A stretch of 48,527 bases of DNA from Actinomycetota bacterium (GTDB lineage Bacteria > Actinomycetota > Actinomycetes > Nanopelagicales > Nanopelagicaceae): the NCBI GenBank assembly GCA_009726135.1, contig WLIQ01000004.1:1-48527 (forward strand). The letters run 5' to 3'. The notes beneath the pieces were generated by a model that saw nothing but the letters and a program-made list of their open reading frames with translations, was not told the DNA's origin and made no database searches. Below, piece after piece: positions 1 to 8,724 of the stretch. A program made the translations under genes and the position numbers. Numbering within the stretch: position 1 is the first letter of the stretch; every line of letters starts with the position of its first letter.

Positions 1-52
1 CGCTGAGCAGAATGAGGCCCGTAAATTGCTCGGTATCGCCTTGACTACTCAT
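1..52 (-). CDS. N-terminal fragment of a protein, possibly SerB-like with ACT domain
   Basis: Only the first 17 codons are inside the window; the gene continues past the left edge. The ATG is at 52-50. The fragment reads MSSQGDTEQFTGLILLS, which could be the first strand of an ACT domain. In some actinobacteria a phosphoserine phosphatase (SerB) with an N-terminal ACT domain sits beside the stand-alone ABC ATPase found here on the opposite strand. That synteny is the main reason for the guess. The fragment is too short for a firm family call. Confidence 0.35.
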   Translation of the reverse strand, partial: MSSQGDTEQFTGLILLS

Positions 53-124
53 GATGGACGTAGATTATCTTAAAATCACATCACTTAATCGCCATTAATT
101 CGTGTAAGAAGTGCAACTAACCAC

Positions 125-130
125 TATCTT
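125..130 (+). promoter_or_regulatory. -10 box (TATCTT) for a leaderless start
   Basis: TATCTT fits the actinobacterial TANNNT -10 consensus and ends 8 nt before the ATG at 139. Transcription would begin at or next to the start codon. No Shine-Dalgarno sequence is visible. Confidence 0.5.
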
Positions 131-138
131 TTTGCTCT

Positions 139-930
139 ATGACTACCTCTCCCGTATTGGAGCTTAACGACGTTTCGGTACGTCGCGGGGAGAAGATTAT
201 TTTGGGTCCAATAAACTTCCAAATCTCCTCGGGCGAACGCTGGGTGATTTTGGGTCCTAATGGGGCAGGTAAATCAACGTTGCTGCAAATATTGGCGACG
301 AAGATTTTCCCAACACAAGGAACGGTTTCTGTTCTAGGCAAGCAAATGGGCCGCGTAGATCTCTTCGAACTCAGAACACGGATAGGAATCTGCGGTGCAC
401 CGATTGCCGAGGATATTCCATTTGATGAAACTGTGAAAGATGTTGTTTTAACTGCGGCTTATGCAATTTTGGGCCGATGGAACGAAGATTACGACCTTTG
501 GGACGAATCACGTGCGATTGCTTTACTCACAACATTCGGAGTGCGCGAACTTGCAGATCGCACCTACGGAACTTTGAGCGAAGGCGAAAAGAAGCGCACT
601 CAAATAGCTCGTGCACTAATGGCCGATCCAGAACTTCTGCTGCTCGATGAACCTGCAGGTGGTTTAGATGTTGGTGGTAGAGAAGATCTACTGCGTCGCT
701 TTGCAAACTTCTCTGCCGATCCGGCTTCTCCGGCCACAATTCTCGTTACGCACCATATTGAAGAAATTCCACTGGGGACAACACACGCTTTACTGCTTAA
801 AGACGGGGTAATCGCGGTGTCAGGTCCCGTTAGTTCAGTTATTACTTCTGAGCACATATCAGCAATATTTGAAGAAAAGATCTCGGTTACGCAAGACGCC
901 GGTCGTTTTTTTGCCCGCTCATATCAATAA
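139..930 (+). CDS. ABC transporter ATP-binding protein
   Basis: A 263-residue cytoplasmic ATPase of the ABC superfamily. Walker A is GPNGAGKST (39-47), the signature is LSEGEKKR (146-153), Walker B is LLLLDE (166-171) and the H-loop has THH (204-206). The usual Q-loop glutamine is not evident: the region reads RIGICGAPI. No membrane or substrate-binding partner is encoded beside it, so it is either a stand-alone ATPase or works with a permease encoded elsewhere. The nearest known group is the single-gene YlmA-type ATPases; substrate unknown. ung starts 5 nt after its stop, so the two are probably one transcript. Confidence 0.88.
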   Translation: MTTSPVLELNDVSVRRGEKIILGPINFQISSGERWVILGPNGAGKSTLLQILATKIFPTQGTVSVLGKQMGRVDLFELRTRIGICGAPIAEDIPFDETVKDVVLTAAYAILGRWNEDYDLWDESRAIALLTTFGVRELADRTYGTLSEGEKKRTQIARALMADPELLLLDEPAGGLDVGGREDLLRRFANFSADPASPATILVTHHIEEIPLGTTHALLLKDGVIAVSGPVSSVITSEHISAIFEEKISVTQDAGRFFARSYQ

Positions 931-935
931 CGTCA

Positions 936-1571
936 ATGTCCTTATTTGATCAACTACACCCAGAATGGCAGGTGCTCCTAGCTAGTCAAAGAAATCTGGT
1001 GGATGCGATTGAAAACAGAATCAACCTAGAGAATATCGCTCCAACAAGAGCGAATGTTTTTGCAGCCTACAAACTTCCACCCTCAAAAATTAAGGTAGTA
1101 ATTTTTGGGCAAGATCCCTATCCCACTCCGGGTAATGCCCAGGGCATAGCATTTTCTGTGCCACCAACTAGTGCAATTCCTGCGTCATTGCGAAATATTT
1201 TAAAAGAGGTAAGCAGCGATTGTGCAAGTGCACCTGCGCAAAATGGTGATCTCACACGATGGGTAGATCAAGGAGTTTTTCTACTTAACAGAATACTGAC
1301 TACCGAGCCTGGAACTTCCCTTGCTCATGAGGGGATAGGTTGGGAGGAATTCACGCAAGCAACTGCGCAGGTTCTCGGGCAGCGAGATGTAGTTGGTATT
1401 TTTTGGGGTAATAAAGCCCTTGAACTGACAAAGTACTTCAATAGCAACTTAATTATTAAATCAGCACATCCAAGTCCATTGTCGGCTTATCGGGGCTTTT
1501 TTGGATCTAAACCTTTCACTCAGGTAAATGCGATTCTTGAAGGACTGGGCAAGGCGCAAATTGATTGGTAA
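936..1571 (+). CDS. ung: Uracil-DNA glycosylase, family 1
   Basis: It removes uracil from DNA to start base-excision repair. The water-activating motif GQDPYPTPGNAQG (58-70) carries the catalytic Asp60. The LLN motif of the uracil pocket is near 116-118, and HPSPLSAYRGFFG (178-190) is the minor-groove loop with His178. GQDPYPTPG instead of the enterobacterial GQDPYHGPG is the usual actinobacterial variant. At 211 residues it is slightly shorter than E. coli Ung. It starts 5 nt after the ABC ATPase gene and is followed by a strong hairpin terminator. Confidence 0.96.
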   Translation: MSLFDQLHPEWQVLLASQRNLVDAIENRINLENIAPTRANVFAAYKLPPSKIKVVIFGQDPYPTPGNAQGIAFSVPPTSAIPASLRNILKEVSSDCASAPAQNGDLTRWVDQGVFLLNRILTTEPGTSLAHEGIGWEEFTQATAQVLGQRDVVGIFWGNKALELTKYFNSNLIIKSAHPSPLSAYRGFFGSKPFTQVNAILEGLGKAQIDW

Positions 1572-1572
1572 T

Positions 1573-1610
1573 AACAAAGGCCCTGAAGATTTCTCTCCAG
1601 GGCCTTTGTT
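1573..1610. terminator. Bidirectional intrinsic terminator between ung and the purine permease gene
   Basis: A perfect 13-bp inverted repeat (1573-1585 with 1598-1610) encloses a 12-nt loop. The stem core is GGCCCTG/CAGGGCC with A-rich and T-rich ends, so it can work in both directions. It separates the convergent ends of ung (1571) and the permease gene (1630). Confidence 0.88.
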
Positions 1611-1629
1611 GACTAGCAATATCGCTTGA

Positions 1630-3069
1630 TTAACCGATCCAGGCTGTAATTGGTGAGCTCATGAAATAAATCACGAAGAGTACTGCCACCAACCAGAGCA
1701 GTGGATGAACTTCCTTGCGACGTCCCTGTACTGCACGAATGAGTACATGTGAAACGAAGCCAGCACCGATACCTACTGAAATACTGTAAGTAAATGGCAT
1801 CAAGATGATCGTCAGGAATGCAGGAATTGCAATACCCAAATCAGCCCAGTCAATATCCTTCACCTGAGTCATCATCAAGAATCCCACGATAATCAATGCT
1901 GGAGTCGCTGCCTCGTAAGGAATAATTGCAACAAGCGGCGATAGGAAAGTTGCTAGCAAGAAGCAAATACCAGTGATCACCGATGCAAAGCCGGTGCGAG
2001 CACCTTCACCTACACCAGATGCAGATTCAATGTAAGAAGTATTTGAAGAAATACCTGCTGCACCACCTGCAGCTGCAGCAAGTGAGTCAACTAGCAGGAT
2101 GCGATCGTTGTTAGGCACATTGCCATCTTTGTCGATCAGACCCGCCTCGTGACCTATGGCTGTAACTGTTCCTACAGTGTCAAAGAAGTCAGAGAGTAGG
2201 AGAGTGAAAACCAATAGAACAGCAGAGACAAATGAAATCTTGCTAAATGAGCCTAGAAGATTAAATTGACCCAACAATGAGAAATCAGGGGTTGAGGCAA
2301 TAGAATCTGGCAGAGCAGGAATGTTTAACCCCCAGCCCTTTGGATTGCTCTCGGTTGGAGAGATAAAGCTTGGACCAATTTTGAAAGCGCTCTCAAGAAT
2401 AATTGCAAGAACTGTTGCTCCCACGATTCCAATAAGGATTGCACCCTTAGTTTTGCGCACCATCAAAGTAACAATGAGGATGAGACCGAAAATAAAGACA
2501 ACTATTGGCCATCCGACAAGGTTTCCGCCATCACCGAGTTGCACAGGTACAGGACCTGTTCCAGTGCGTCGAACGAAGCCTGCATCCACTAGGCCGATCA
2601 ATGCGATGAACAGACCGATTCCAACTGAAATCGCGTACTTGAGTTGCTGAGGAACAGCCTTAAAGACCGCTGTTCTAAACCCGGTAAGAACTAGGATTGT
2701 GATGATTAAGCCTTCAAGAACGACAAGTCCCATTGCATCAGCCCATGTCATCTTCGATGCGATGCTATATGCAACAAAGGTGTTGAGACCTAGACCTGTA
2801 GCTATTGCTAATGGGAAATTACCCACCAAACCCATCAAGATCGTCAAAATACCGGCAACTAATGCAGTTGCAGCTGCAATCAGTGGAAGGTTTTGACCGA
2901 AGGCAGTGAATCCACCTAGGAACTTCTTATCCGCATCAACTGCTCCACCGATAATCAATGGGTTCAATGCGATGATGTATGCCATCGTGAAGAATGTGAC
3001 GAGACCGCCACGAACTTCTCGACCTACCGTCGAGCCTCGTTCTGAGATTTTAAAGAATGAATCCAGCAT
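1630..3069 (-). CDS. NCS2 family purine permease (AzgA/PbuG-like)
   Basis: A polytopic inner-membrane transporter of about 479 residues, probably for guanine, hypoxanthine or adenine uptake by proton symport. The N-terminal EVRGGLVTFFTMAYIIALNP is typical of the AzgA branch, and ATGLGLNTF and the later SSNTSYIESASGVGEGARTG match conserved segments of that family. The ATG at 3069 is preferred because an AGAAAGG Shine-Dalgarno lies 9 nt upstream; longer in-frame starts run into a structured leader. With apt at 8178-8705 it suggests purine salvage. Exact substrate is not readable from sequence. Confidence 0.88.
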   Translation of the reverse strand: MLDSFFKISERGSTVGREVRGGLVTFFTMAYIIALNPLIIGGAVDADKKFLGGFTAFGQNLPLIAAATALVAGILTILMGLVGNFPLAIATGLGLNTFVAYSIASKMTWADAMGLVVLEGLIITILVLTGFRTAVFKAVPQQLKYAISVGIGLFIALIGLVDAGFVRRTGTGPVPVQLGDGGNLVGWPIVVFIFGLILIVTLMVRKTKGAILIGIVGATVLAIILESAFKIGPSFISPTESNPKGWGLNIPALPDSIASTPDFSLLGQFNLLGSFSKISFVSAVLLVFTLLLSDFFDTVGTVTAIGHEAGLIDKDGNVPNNDRILLVDSLAAAAGGAAGISSNTSYIESASGVGEGARTGFASVITGICFLLATFLSPLVAIIPYEAATPALIIVGFLMMTQVKDIDWADLGIAIPAFLTIILMPFTYSISVGIGAGFVSHVLIRAVQGRRKEVHPLLWLVAVLFVIYFMSSPITAWIG

Positions 3070-3078
3070 GAATGACGC

Positions 3079-3163
3079 CTTTCTAATTTTGTTAACGGGG
3101 GTGTTTTCGACCCCGTGCATCAAGAAACGGCCAATGCACGCCGAGGGAATAGTTTTAGATTAG
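3079..3163 (-). promoter_or_regulatory. Structured leader of the purine permease gene
   Basis: In mRNA sense, CTAAT (3163-3159) can pair with ATTAG (3087-3083), which directly abuts the Shine-Dalgarno. Inside are two hairpins: CGTGCAT/ATGCACG (3140-3134 with 3120-3114) and ACGGGG/CCCCGT (3116-3111 with 3100-3095). They share three bases, so their full forms exclude each other. It does not match the purine riboswitch core I know. It is seen by eye only; energies were not computed. Confidence 0.4.
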
Positions 3164-3166
3164 TTG

Positions 3167-3835
3167 TTACTTGCTGGAAAAACGTGAAACGACACCAAGG
3201 GCCATGGCAATGGATTGCCCGATTAAGCCTGCAAAGAGAAGGGTGCCTAGTCCGACAGTGCCCCCTAAGAGCCAGCCAAGGAGGAAAACCGTGCCCTCGA
3301 TTGCCATGCGAACGCGACCCACCCGAATGCCGGTCTTGAAGTGCAACCCAGTCATCAAACCATCTCGTGGCCCAGGACCTAATCCACACGTGATGTAGAG
3401 GGCTGAGGCGCAACCCACGAACGCTATTCCAAGAAGCGTGTAAATGATTCCAAAAAAATAATTACTTTGCAACGGGATATAGGTGACACCGATCTCTATG
3501 GCGAATGCGATGATCAAAATGTTGGAAACTGTTCCAAACCCTGGTTTTTCGCGAAGTGGGATCCAGGCCAGTAAAACTATGGAGCTGATACCCAATGTCG
3601 ACCAACCCATCGTGATGTCTAAGTTCCGTGAAATTCCTTGAGCAAGTACAGACCAGGGACCATTACCGATATTACTTTGAATAACGAGGGCATCACCGAT
3701 ACCAAATATGAATAAACCAAAGAAAAGAATTGCCACTCGTCTAAAAGAAAGATCCCATTTTGATTTGCCTGTCCACGAAGTTATAGGAACTGTTCTGTGC
3801 GGACGAAGGAATTCCATAAATGCGTTAGAGGACAT
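3167..3835 (-). CDS. YczE/YyaS/YitT-family integral membrane protein
   Basis: A 222-residue membrane protein with about five hydrophobic segments. The motif GLGPGPRDGLMTGL (near 148-161) and the N-terminal IGDALVIQSNIGNGPW are typical of the YczE-like family, whose function is poorly known. The ATG at 3835 has TAGACT 6 nt upstream, which suggests a leaderless mRNA. The purine permease gene follows on the same strand after 97 nt and may be co-transcribed. Confidence 0.8.
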   Translation of the reverse strand: MSSNAFMEFLRPHRTVPITSWTGKSKWDLSFRRVAILFFGLFIFGIGDALVIQSNIGNGPWSVLAQGISRNLDITMGWSTLGISSIVLLAWIPLREKPGFGTVSNILIIAFAIEIGVTYIPLQSNYFFGIIYTLLGIAFVGCASALYITCGLGPGPRDGLMTGLHFKTGIRVGRVRMAIEGTVFLLGWLLGGTVGLGTLLFAGLIGQSIAMALGVVSRFSSK

Positions 3836-3841
3836 CGGGGG

Positions 3842-3847
3842 AGTCTA
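3842..3847 (-). promoter_or_regulatory. -10 box (TAGACT) for the YczE-like gene
   Basis: TAGACT ends 6 nt before the ATG at 3835, as expected for a leaderless start. It lies back to back with the promoter of the divergent DUF554 gene. Confidence 0.5.
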
Positions 3848-3869
3848 ATGCAAAGCCTCGGATACAGGC

Positions 3870-3875
3870 TATTGT
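3870..3875 (+). promoter_or_regulatory. -10 box (TATTGT) for the DUF554 gene
   Basis: TATTGT ends 6 nt before the ATG at 3882, and no Shine-Dalgarno is present. The two divergent start codons are separated by only 46 nt. Confidence 0.5.
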
Positions 3876-3881
3876 TCAACA

Positions 3882-4616
3882 ATGTTTCCAGGCATCGGTA
3901 CCGTGATAAACATTGTTGCAATCATCGCTGGTGCAAGCCTCGGAATTTTGATTGGTCAGCGAATAAACACCAAAGTGCGCACACTTTTGACAGATGTTTT
4001 AGGACTCGCAACGTTATTAGGTGCGGCTTCAGCGCTCATACCCATGTGGTCACAGCGCTATATTACGTCGTTGCCACAAGGGTGGACTCTGCTGGTGGTA
4101 CTTGGTGCACTGTTAATTGGCGGGCTCATCGGTTCGGCGCTACAGCTTGAGGATCGCTTGGATCGCTTGGGCGAAAATCTTCGTCAGCGGTTTCGAGCTT
4201 CTAAGGAAAGTCCCTTCGTTGAAGGCTTTGTGACTGCCTCATTACTTTTTGCAATTGGTCCACTAGCCATATTGGGAAGCATCAGCGACGGTATGTCTAA
4301 CGGAATAGATCAGTTGGTATTAAAGAGTTCACTGGATTTTTTTGCAGCGATGGCTTTTGCTTCCTCGCTTGGGTGGGGTGTAGCAGTAGCGGCGTTGCCT
4401 GTTGCGCTGTACCAAGGTTTTTGGACGCTCATAGGCTTTGGGCTTGGCGAGATTCTTCAGGGATATCAAGTGGATGCCATGACAGTTGTTGGAGGCGTCC
4501 TACTTCTTGGCATAGGTATGCGTTTGCTTAACTTCAAACAGGTAGCTGTAGGCAATCTATTGCCTGCACTTGCAGTTGCTCCGCTATTAGCCTTGCTTGT
4601 TCACTCGTTTAACTAA
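3882..4616 (+). CDS. DUF554 family membrane protein
   Basis: A 244-residue membrane protein related to YdfK/YqgA. The N-terminal GTVINIVAIIAGASLGILIG and the segment LLFAIGPLAILGSISDG are characteristic of DUF554. About six to seven hydrophobic segments are visible. The function of the family is not established; some members are described as putative transporters. It converges on the alcohol dehydrogenase gene with both stop codons in the 4-nt CTAA at 4613-4616. Confidence 0.85.
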   Translation: MFPGIGTVINIVAIIAGASLGILIGQRINTKVRTLLTDVLGLATLLGAASALIPMWSQRYITSLPQGWTLLVVLGALLIGGLIGSALQLEDRLDRLGENLRQRFRASKESPFVEGFVTASLLFAIGPLAILGSISDGMSNGIDQLVLKSSLDFFAAMAFASSLGWGVAVAALPVALYQGFWTLIGFGLGEILQGYQVDAMTVVGGVLLLGIGMRLLNFKQVAVGNLLPALAVAPLLALLVHSFN

Positions 4617-5653
4617 AAAGTCGAAGCATCAATTACGAAGCGATACTTAACAGCGCTGGCAATTGTGCGCTCGTATGCTTTGTCAGCATATGAGGCATCG
4701 ATAACTTCAACATCACTAAGAATCGAGTGTTCACCGCAGAAATCAAGCATCTCTTGCATCTCTGGGATGCCACCAATCATTGATCCAGCCATACGTCTGC
4801 GGCCGTTAAGAAGTGATCCGGCATTTACTTCGTATGGCTTACCTGGAAGTCCAATGACAACAAGAGTTCCATCTAATTTTAGTAGATCGAGATATTCGTT
4901 AATATCGAGAAAAGCACTCACGGTATTGAGGATTAAGTCAAAGGTTTTTGTTAGTGGCTTCAATGCACCAGTAACGCTTGTATCAACAAAATGTGTAGCA
5001 CCCATTGCTAGGGCGTCAGTTTTCTTTGAAGCAGAGTGCGAAAGCACCGTAACTTCTGCACCCATCGCTGCGGCGAACTTGACACCCATGTGGCCAAGGC
5101 CGCCAAGGCCCATGACTGCAACTTTTGAACCCTTAGCAATATTCCATTTACGAAGTGGAGAGTACAGGGTAATACCTGCACAAAGTAACGGAGCTACACC
5201 ATCCAGGGCCAAGTTTTCTGGAATATGCACTGCGTAATCTTCATTAATAACAAAAATGTTTGAGTAACCTCCAAAAGCGATTGTTTTTCCATCGCGTTCG
5301 AAAGTGTTGTACGTACCGGTCATTCCTTCTTCACAGTATTGCTGTAGACCTGCCAGGCAACTCGCACATGTACGGCAAGAGTCAATGAAAACTCCCACTC
5401 CAATGCGATCTCCAACTTTGAACTTAGTGACCGAAGCTCCGATAGAGGACACTATTCCGGCGATTTCGTGACCTGGAACCATAGGGAAAAGAGCAGGACC
5501 CCACTCTTCCCGAGCTTGATGGATGTCGGAGTGACAAATGCCCGCATAGGAAATATCCAACGCAACATCATGGGCACCCAGTTCGCGTCGTTCGAATTCG
5601 AAGGGTGTAAGTGGTGCTTTTGCGCTCAATACAGCCAATCCGCGTGCTTTCAT
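4613..5653 (-). CDS. Zinc-dependent NAD(P) alcohol dehydrogenase, cinnamyl-alcohol/YahK type
   Basis: A 346-residue cytosolic medium-chain dehydrogenase that interconverts alcohols and aldehydes. The catalytic zinc region has GICHSDIH and PGHE, the structural zinc has the spaced cysteines of CRTCASC plus a later Cys, and the Rossmann loop is GLGGLGHMG. The ATG at 5653 is chosen because AAGGAG lies 7 nt upstream and the conserved N-terminus MKARGLAV begins there; the longer reading frame overlaps tdk. It starts 4 nt after the tdk stop in the apt-acyltransferase-tdk unit. The natural substrate is unknown. Confidence 0.9.
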   Translation of the reverse strand: MKARGLAVLSAKAPLTPFEFERRELGAHDVALDISYAGICHSDIHQAREEWGPALFPMVPGHEIAGIVSSIGASVTKFKVGDRIGVGVFIDSCRTCASCLAGLQQYCEEGMTGTYNTFERDGKTIAFGGYSNIFVINEDYAVHIPENLALDGVAPLLCAGITLYSPLRKWNIAKGSKVAVMGLGGLGHMGVKFAAAMGAEVTVLSHSASKKTDALAMGATHFVDTSVTGALKPLTKTFDLILNTVSAFLDINEYLDLLKLDGTLVVIGLPGKPYEVNAGSLLNGRRRMAGSMIGGIPEMQEMLDFCGEHSILSDVEVIDASYADKAYERTIASAVKYRFVIDASTF

Positions 5654-5657
5654 TTTT

Positions 5658-6302
5658 TTACTCCTTAAAAGGTAGAGATTGAGATGATACGTGACCTGCA
5701 CGAGAAGCGCGCGCCGTAACTTGGCGCATGTGGTGTCGCCGACATAAAACTTCGTAACCGATTTCATTTCCAGCAGATACGTCGCCTACAACTACTTGCT
5801 CACCTTCAACTACCATTACACCGCCGATGGTTCGAGCATTATGTGTAGCTCTTGAACCACACCAGCATAGGGCTTCTACTTGTAGCGTATTCACTCGATC
5901 TGCTAGTTCTACTAAACGTGCAGAACCAGGGAATAGTGTTGTTCGAAAGTCACTCAGAATTCCAAAGGCATAAACATCAATCCCTAGTCCATCGACAATG
6001 CGTGCCAGCTGCTCTATCTGTACACGTTCATAAAACTGGGCTTCATCACAGATTATGTAATCTATGCGATCACCGGAAGATAAAGCATCGACTACGTACT
6101 TATGCAAATCAATTGAAGGAATAACTTCAATAGCTGGGCTAGATAAACCCAAGCGTGATGAAATAATTCCTTTGCCAGCACGGTCCTTATTGGTAAAAAT
6201 CAAACCAGTGCGGCCGCGACTTTGATGGTTATGGGCTGTCTGAAGAGCGAGCGTGGATTTTCCGCTATCCATTGTTCCGCAGTAATAGATTAGCTCAGCC
6301 AT
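5658..6302 (-). CDS. tdk: Thymidine kinase, type II
   Basis: It phosphorylates thymidine to dTMP for salvage. The P-loop is GTMDSGKST near residue 9, the Walker B-like DEAQF contains the catalytic glutamate region, and a zinc site is suggested by CWCG and a C-terminal CRRHH. ATG 6302 is preferred over 6311 because AGGA lies 8 nt upstream of it and the protein then begins MAELIYYCG. It is 214 residues, normal for the tetrameric bacterial type. It lies in a salvage-flavoured operon with apt. Confidence 0.94.
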   Translation of the reverse strand: MAELIYYCGTMDSGKSTLALQTAHNHQSRGRTGLIFTNKDRAGKGIISSRLGLSSPAIEVIPSIDLHKYVVDALSSGDRIDYIICDEAQFYERVQIEQLARIVDGLGIDVYAFGILSDFRTTLFPGSARLVELADRVNTLQVEALCWCGSRATHNARTIGGVMVVEGEQVVVGDVSAGNEIGYEVLCRRHHMRQVTARASRAGHVSSQSLPFKE

Positions 6303-6323
6303 GGAACGCATCCTGCCACAGAG

Positions 6324-8174
6324 TCAAGAAAAGAGCCCTTCTGCTCGTAAGGCTTCTTCAATTTTTGGATAGAGGTGCAGAGACATTGCAACACTTATGT
6401 GAGAGGCGTCTCGGTAGGCGACTATGCCATCAACTATGGCTGGGCAGTAATTGCTGCATAACCAAGGCGTGGGATCAACGGTTTGGAATCCGCTGATGAC
6501 CTTTACAGGTGTCTTCTCCGTAGAGTCACACGAATTTGAATTTCTAGAAGCCAGACAGCTTGGAATATCTCGCGAGGGATGCGGAGTATCGCTGATGTAA
6601 ATTATTGTGTCGGTGCCTAGATTTAGTTTGCGCAGAAGTTTGCGCTGGCCCATATCCCACCATTTATCTCGATCTGGGTACCCTGATGGGGGAGCAAAAT
6701 ATTGGAAGCTGCTCGTTATTACTGCAAGGGGACGAATCTTTTGAATTCTTGATATTGAATTCTTGCGCCATTGGTCACAGTTAACCATTTTGAAAGCGCC
6801 TTGATCGGCCCGGGGGACTTCCACCGCAGGACATGCCGATTTTGTGAGGGAAATCAGTTTGAAACTGTTTTCTTTTGCAAACTTTTCAATAGCTGGGAAC
6901 CACTGTGCAGCATGTGAATCTCCGTAGAGAACAATTGTCTTTGAGGATTCCATATCCCCGTATGTGCATTCTCCGGATTGATCTTCACCATAGTTAACAT
7001 GACAACTGTCCCCATAGACAGCCGGCTTTTCCATGACTTTTACCAAATCGAAGGAATACTTTTTATCACCCCGTGTAGAAATCATTGTTGAAGTTGAAGT
7101 TGCAATAGCGATGCCAGCTAATAGTGAAGCGATAGTGGTTATAGCCGCACCTATGTAGACGGTTCTTACGCTGATCTTCCTGTGGCGAATTGGATTCTCA
7201 ATAAATTTGCTAGTGAAGTGGGCCAAAATAATGGTCATCAGTATGCACAAAAGGCGTTCAACTAAACTAAGAGGTCGTCCCAAGGCTGTACTTGGTAGAA
7301 CTAAAGCAGGCCAATGCCACAAATACAAAGGATAAGAAATCCCACCTAACCATTGACTTATTCGCGAATTTGATAGGTCATTAAAAATAGGGGGCCAATA
7401 ATGGATCGTTCCGATTAACGCCACAGTCGCCAATACGGGTAGTAGAGCATTTTTCCCCGGAAAGGCTGTGTTCTCATCAAAATTAACGGAAGAAACGACA
7501 ACGCCAATTAAGGCTATCCACGGTAGGTAGCGAAGTTTCTTAGAGTGCGGCGGTACGAATAGAAGTAATGCACCGAACCCTAATTCCCATGCCCGAGTGG
7601 GAAGTGAGTAGAAAGCCCAAATCGGTGCGGTCTGTGTGAGATAAATTGAAAACAGTAGTGAAAGAACAGTGGTTGTAGCGATTCCCAAAAGAACAATTTT
7701 CTTGCCATAGCGAGCCAAGATCAGAATGAAAAGCGGCCACAAAAGGTAGAACTGCTCTTCAACTGCAAGCGACCAGTAATGAATAAACGGAGAGGGAGTT
7801 GCATTGAGGTTCTGATAGTCGTTTTGCCACCAAGCAAATAGGTAGTTAGAAATATATGCAGCCGCTGCGAATAAATCTCTGCCTAAGGCATCGCGATTAA
7901 TAGCGGGTAATAGAACCCAAGCGAACACCGCTGTAGCGAAGAGAACAAAAACGGAAGTTGGCAAAAGTCGCTTAATTCGTCGCGCATAGAAGCTCTTCAA
8001 ATCTAATCGGCCTGTTTTTTCAATCTCTCTTAGGATTAGGCCAGTAATCAGGTAACCAGAGATAACATAGAAAATATCAACACCAATAAATCCACCAGGA
8101 ACCAGGCGCGCGTGGAAAAAAACGACCAGAATTGCGGCTAGTGCTCGAAGCCCTTGAATTTGAAGGATTCGCAC
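6324..8174 (-). CDS. Membrane acyltransferase (acyltransferase 3) with C-terminal SGNH domain
   Basis: A 616-residue OafA/YrhL-type O-acyltransferase likely to acetylate a cell-surface polysaccharide or peptidoglycan. The N-terminal domain begins LQIQGLRALAAILVVFFHAR, with the family histidine, and has about ten membrane segments up to residue ~365. The C-terminal domain outside the membrane is SGNH-like: VLYGDSHAAQW carries the Ser nucleophile, and DASHIS near the end carries the Asp/His pair. The start is GTG at 8174, 3 nt after the apt stop. Its substrate cannot be read from sequence. Confidence 0.9.
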   Translation of the reverse strand: MRILQIQGLRALAAILVVFFHARLVPGGFIGVDIFYVISGYLITGLILREIEKTGRLDLKSFYARRIKRLLPTSVFVLFATAVFAWVLLPAINRDALGRDLFAAAAYISNYLFAWWQNDYQNLNATPSPFIHYWSLAVEEQFYLLWPLFILILARYGKKIVLLGIATTTVLSLLFSIYLTQTAPIWAFYSLPTRAWELGFGALLLFVPPHSKKLRYLPWIALIGVVVSSVNFDENTAFPGKNALLPVLATVALIGTIHYWPPIFNDLSNSRISQWLGGISYPLYLWHWPALVLPSTALGRPLSLVERLLCILMTIILAHFTSKFIENPIRHRKISVRTVYIGAAITTIASLLAGIAIATSTSTMISTRGDKKYSFDLVKVMEKPAVYGDSCHVNYGEDQSGECTYGDMESSKTIVLYGDSHAAQWFPAIEKFAKENSFKLISLTKSACPAVEVPRADQGAFKMVNCDQWRKNSISRIQKIRPLAVITSSFQYFAPPSGYPDRDKWWDMGQRKLLRKLNLGTDTIIYISDTPHPSRDIPSCLASRNSNSCDSTEKTPVKVISGFQTVDPTPWLCSNYCPAIVDGIVAYRDASHISVAMSLHLYPKIEEALRAEGLFS

Positions 8175-8177
8175 GGA

Positions 8178-8705
8178 TCAATAAACCATCAGGGACGTAA
8201 TGCGGATGTGTGGAAATTTATCGAATAGTCGTTGACGTCCATTCAATGCGCGAATTTCCAAAATCGTGACTACGTGATCGACATTGCCACCTGCACGCAC
8301 AATGAGTTCAATTGCTGCTTCGATGGTTCCACCCGTTGCTAAAACATCATCGATGAGGAGCACGTCTGTTGCAACACCGATTGCGTCGATGTGGATCTCT
8401 AGTACGTCAGTGCCATATTCTAAACCGTAGTTTTGCGAGAAGGTTTTGTGGGGGAGCTTGCCTGCTTTGCGAATAGGGATGAAACCATTGCCTGTGCTGT
8501 TAGCGAGTGCGGCCGCGAAAATAAAACCACGCGCTTCAATCCCGGCGATTAACTTTTCCTCATCGATAATACTCGCAAGATGATCATTGACAACCTTAAA
8601 TGCATCACCATTTGCTAACAATGGAGTGATGTCCTGAAATAGAATGCCGGGCTTAGGATAATCAGGAATGGGGCGGATGAGAGCAAGCGCCTCAACTATA
8701 TCCAT
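8178..8705 (-). CDS. apt: Adenine phosphoribosyltransferase
   Basis: It makes AMP from adenine and PRPP. The PRPP-binding loop VLLIDDVLATGGT is near residues 114-126, and IPDYPKPGILFQDITPLL (13-30) and EARGFIF (57-63) are family hallmarks. It is 175 residues, a normal length. TAGGAT lies 6 nt upstream of the ATG, so the operon probably begins with a leaderless mRNA here. It heads the apt-acyltransferase-tdk-dehydrogenase unit. Confidence 0.96.
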   Translation of the reverse strand: MDIVEALALIRPIPDYPKPGILFQDITPLLANGDAFKVVNDHLASIIDEEKLIAGIEARGFIFAAALANSTGNGFIPIRKAGKLPHKTFSQNYGLEYGTDVLEIHIDAIGVATDVLLIDDVLATGGTIEAAIELIVRAGGNVDHVVTILEIRALNGRQRLFDKFPHIRITSLMVY

Positions 8706-8711
8706 ATTCCT

Positions 8712-8717
8712 ATCCTA
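8712..8717 (-). promoter_or_regulatory. -10 box (TAGGAT) for apt
   Basis: TAGGAT ends 6 nt before the apt ATG. An AGGA directly before the ATG is too close to act as a Shine-Dalgarno, which favours leaderless translation. Confidence 0.5.
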
Positions 8718-8724
8718 ACTAATG

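Noticed and set aside
3070..3166. Known purine, guanidine-III or xanthine riboswitch before the purine permease
   Set aside because: I do not see the conserved core of the purine riboswitch or the ACGR loops of the guanidine-III type. Only generic hairpins can be supported.
4665..5237. 190-residue open frame antisense to the alcohol dehydrogenase gene
   Set aside because: It lies entirely within a well-supported gene on the other strand and shows no family motifs or start signals.
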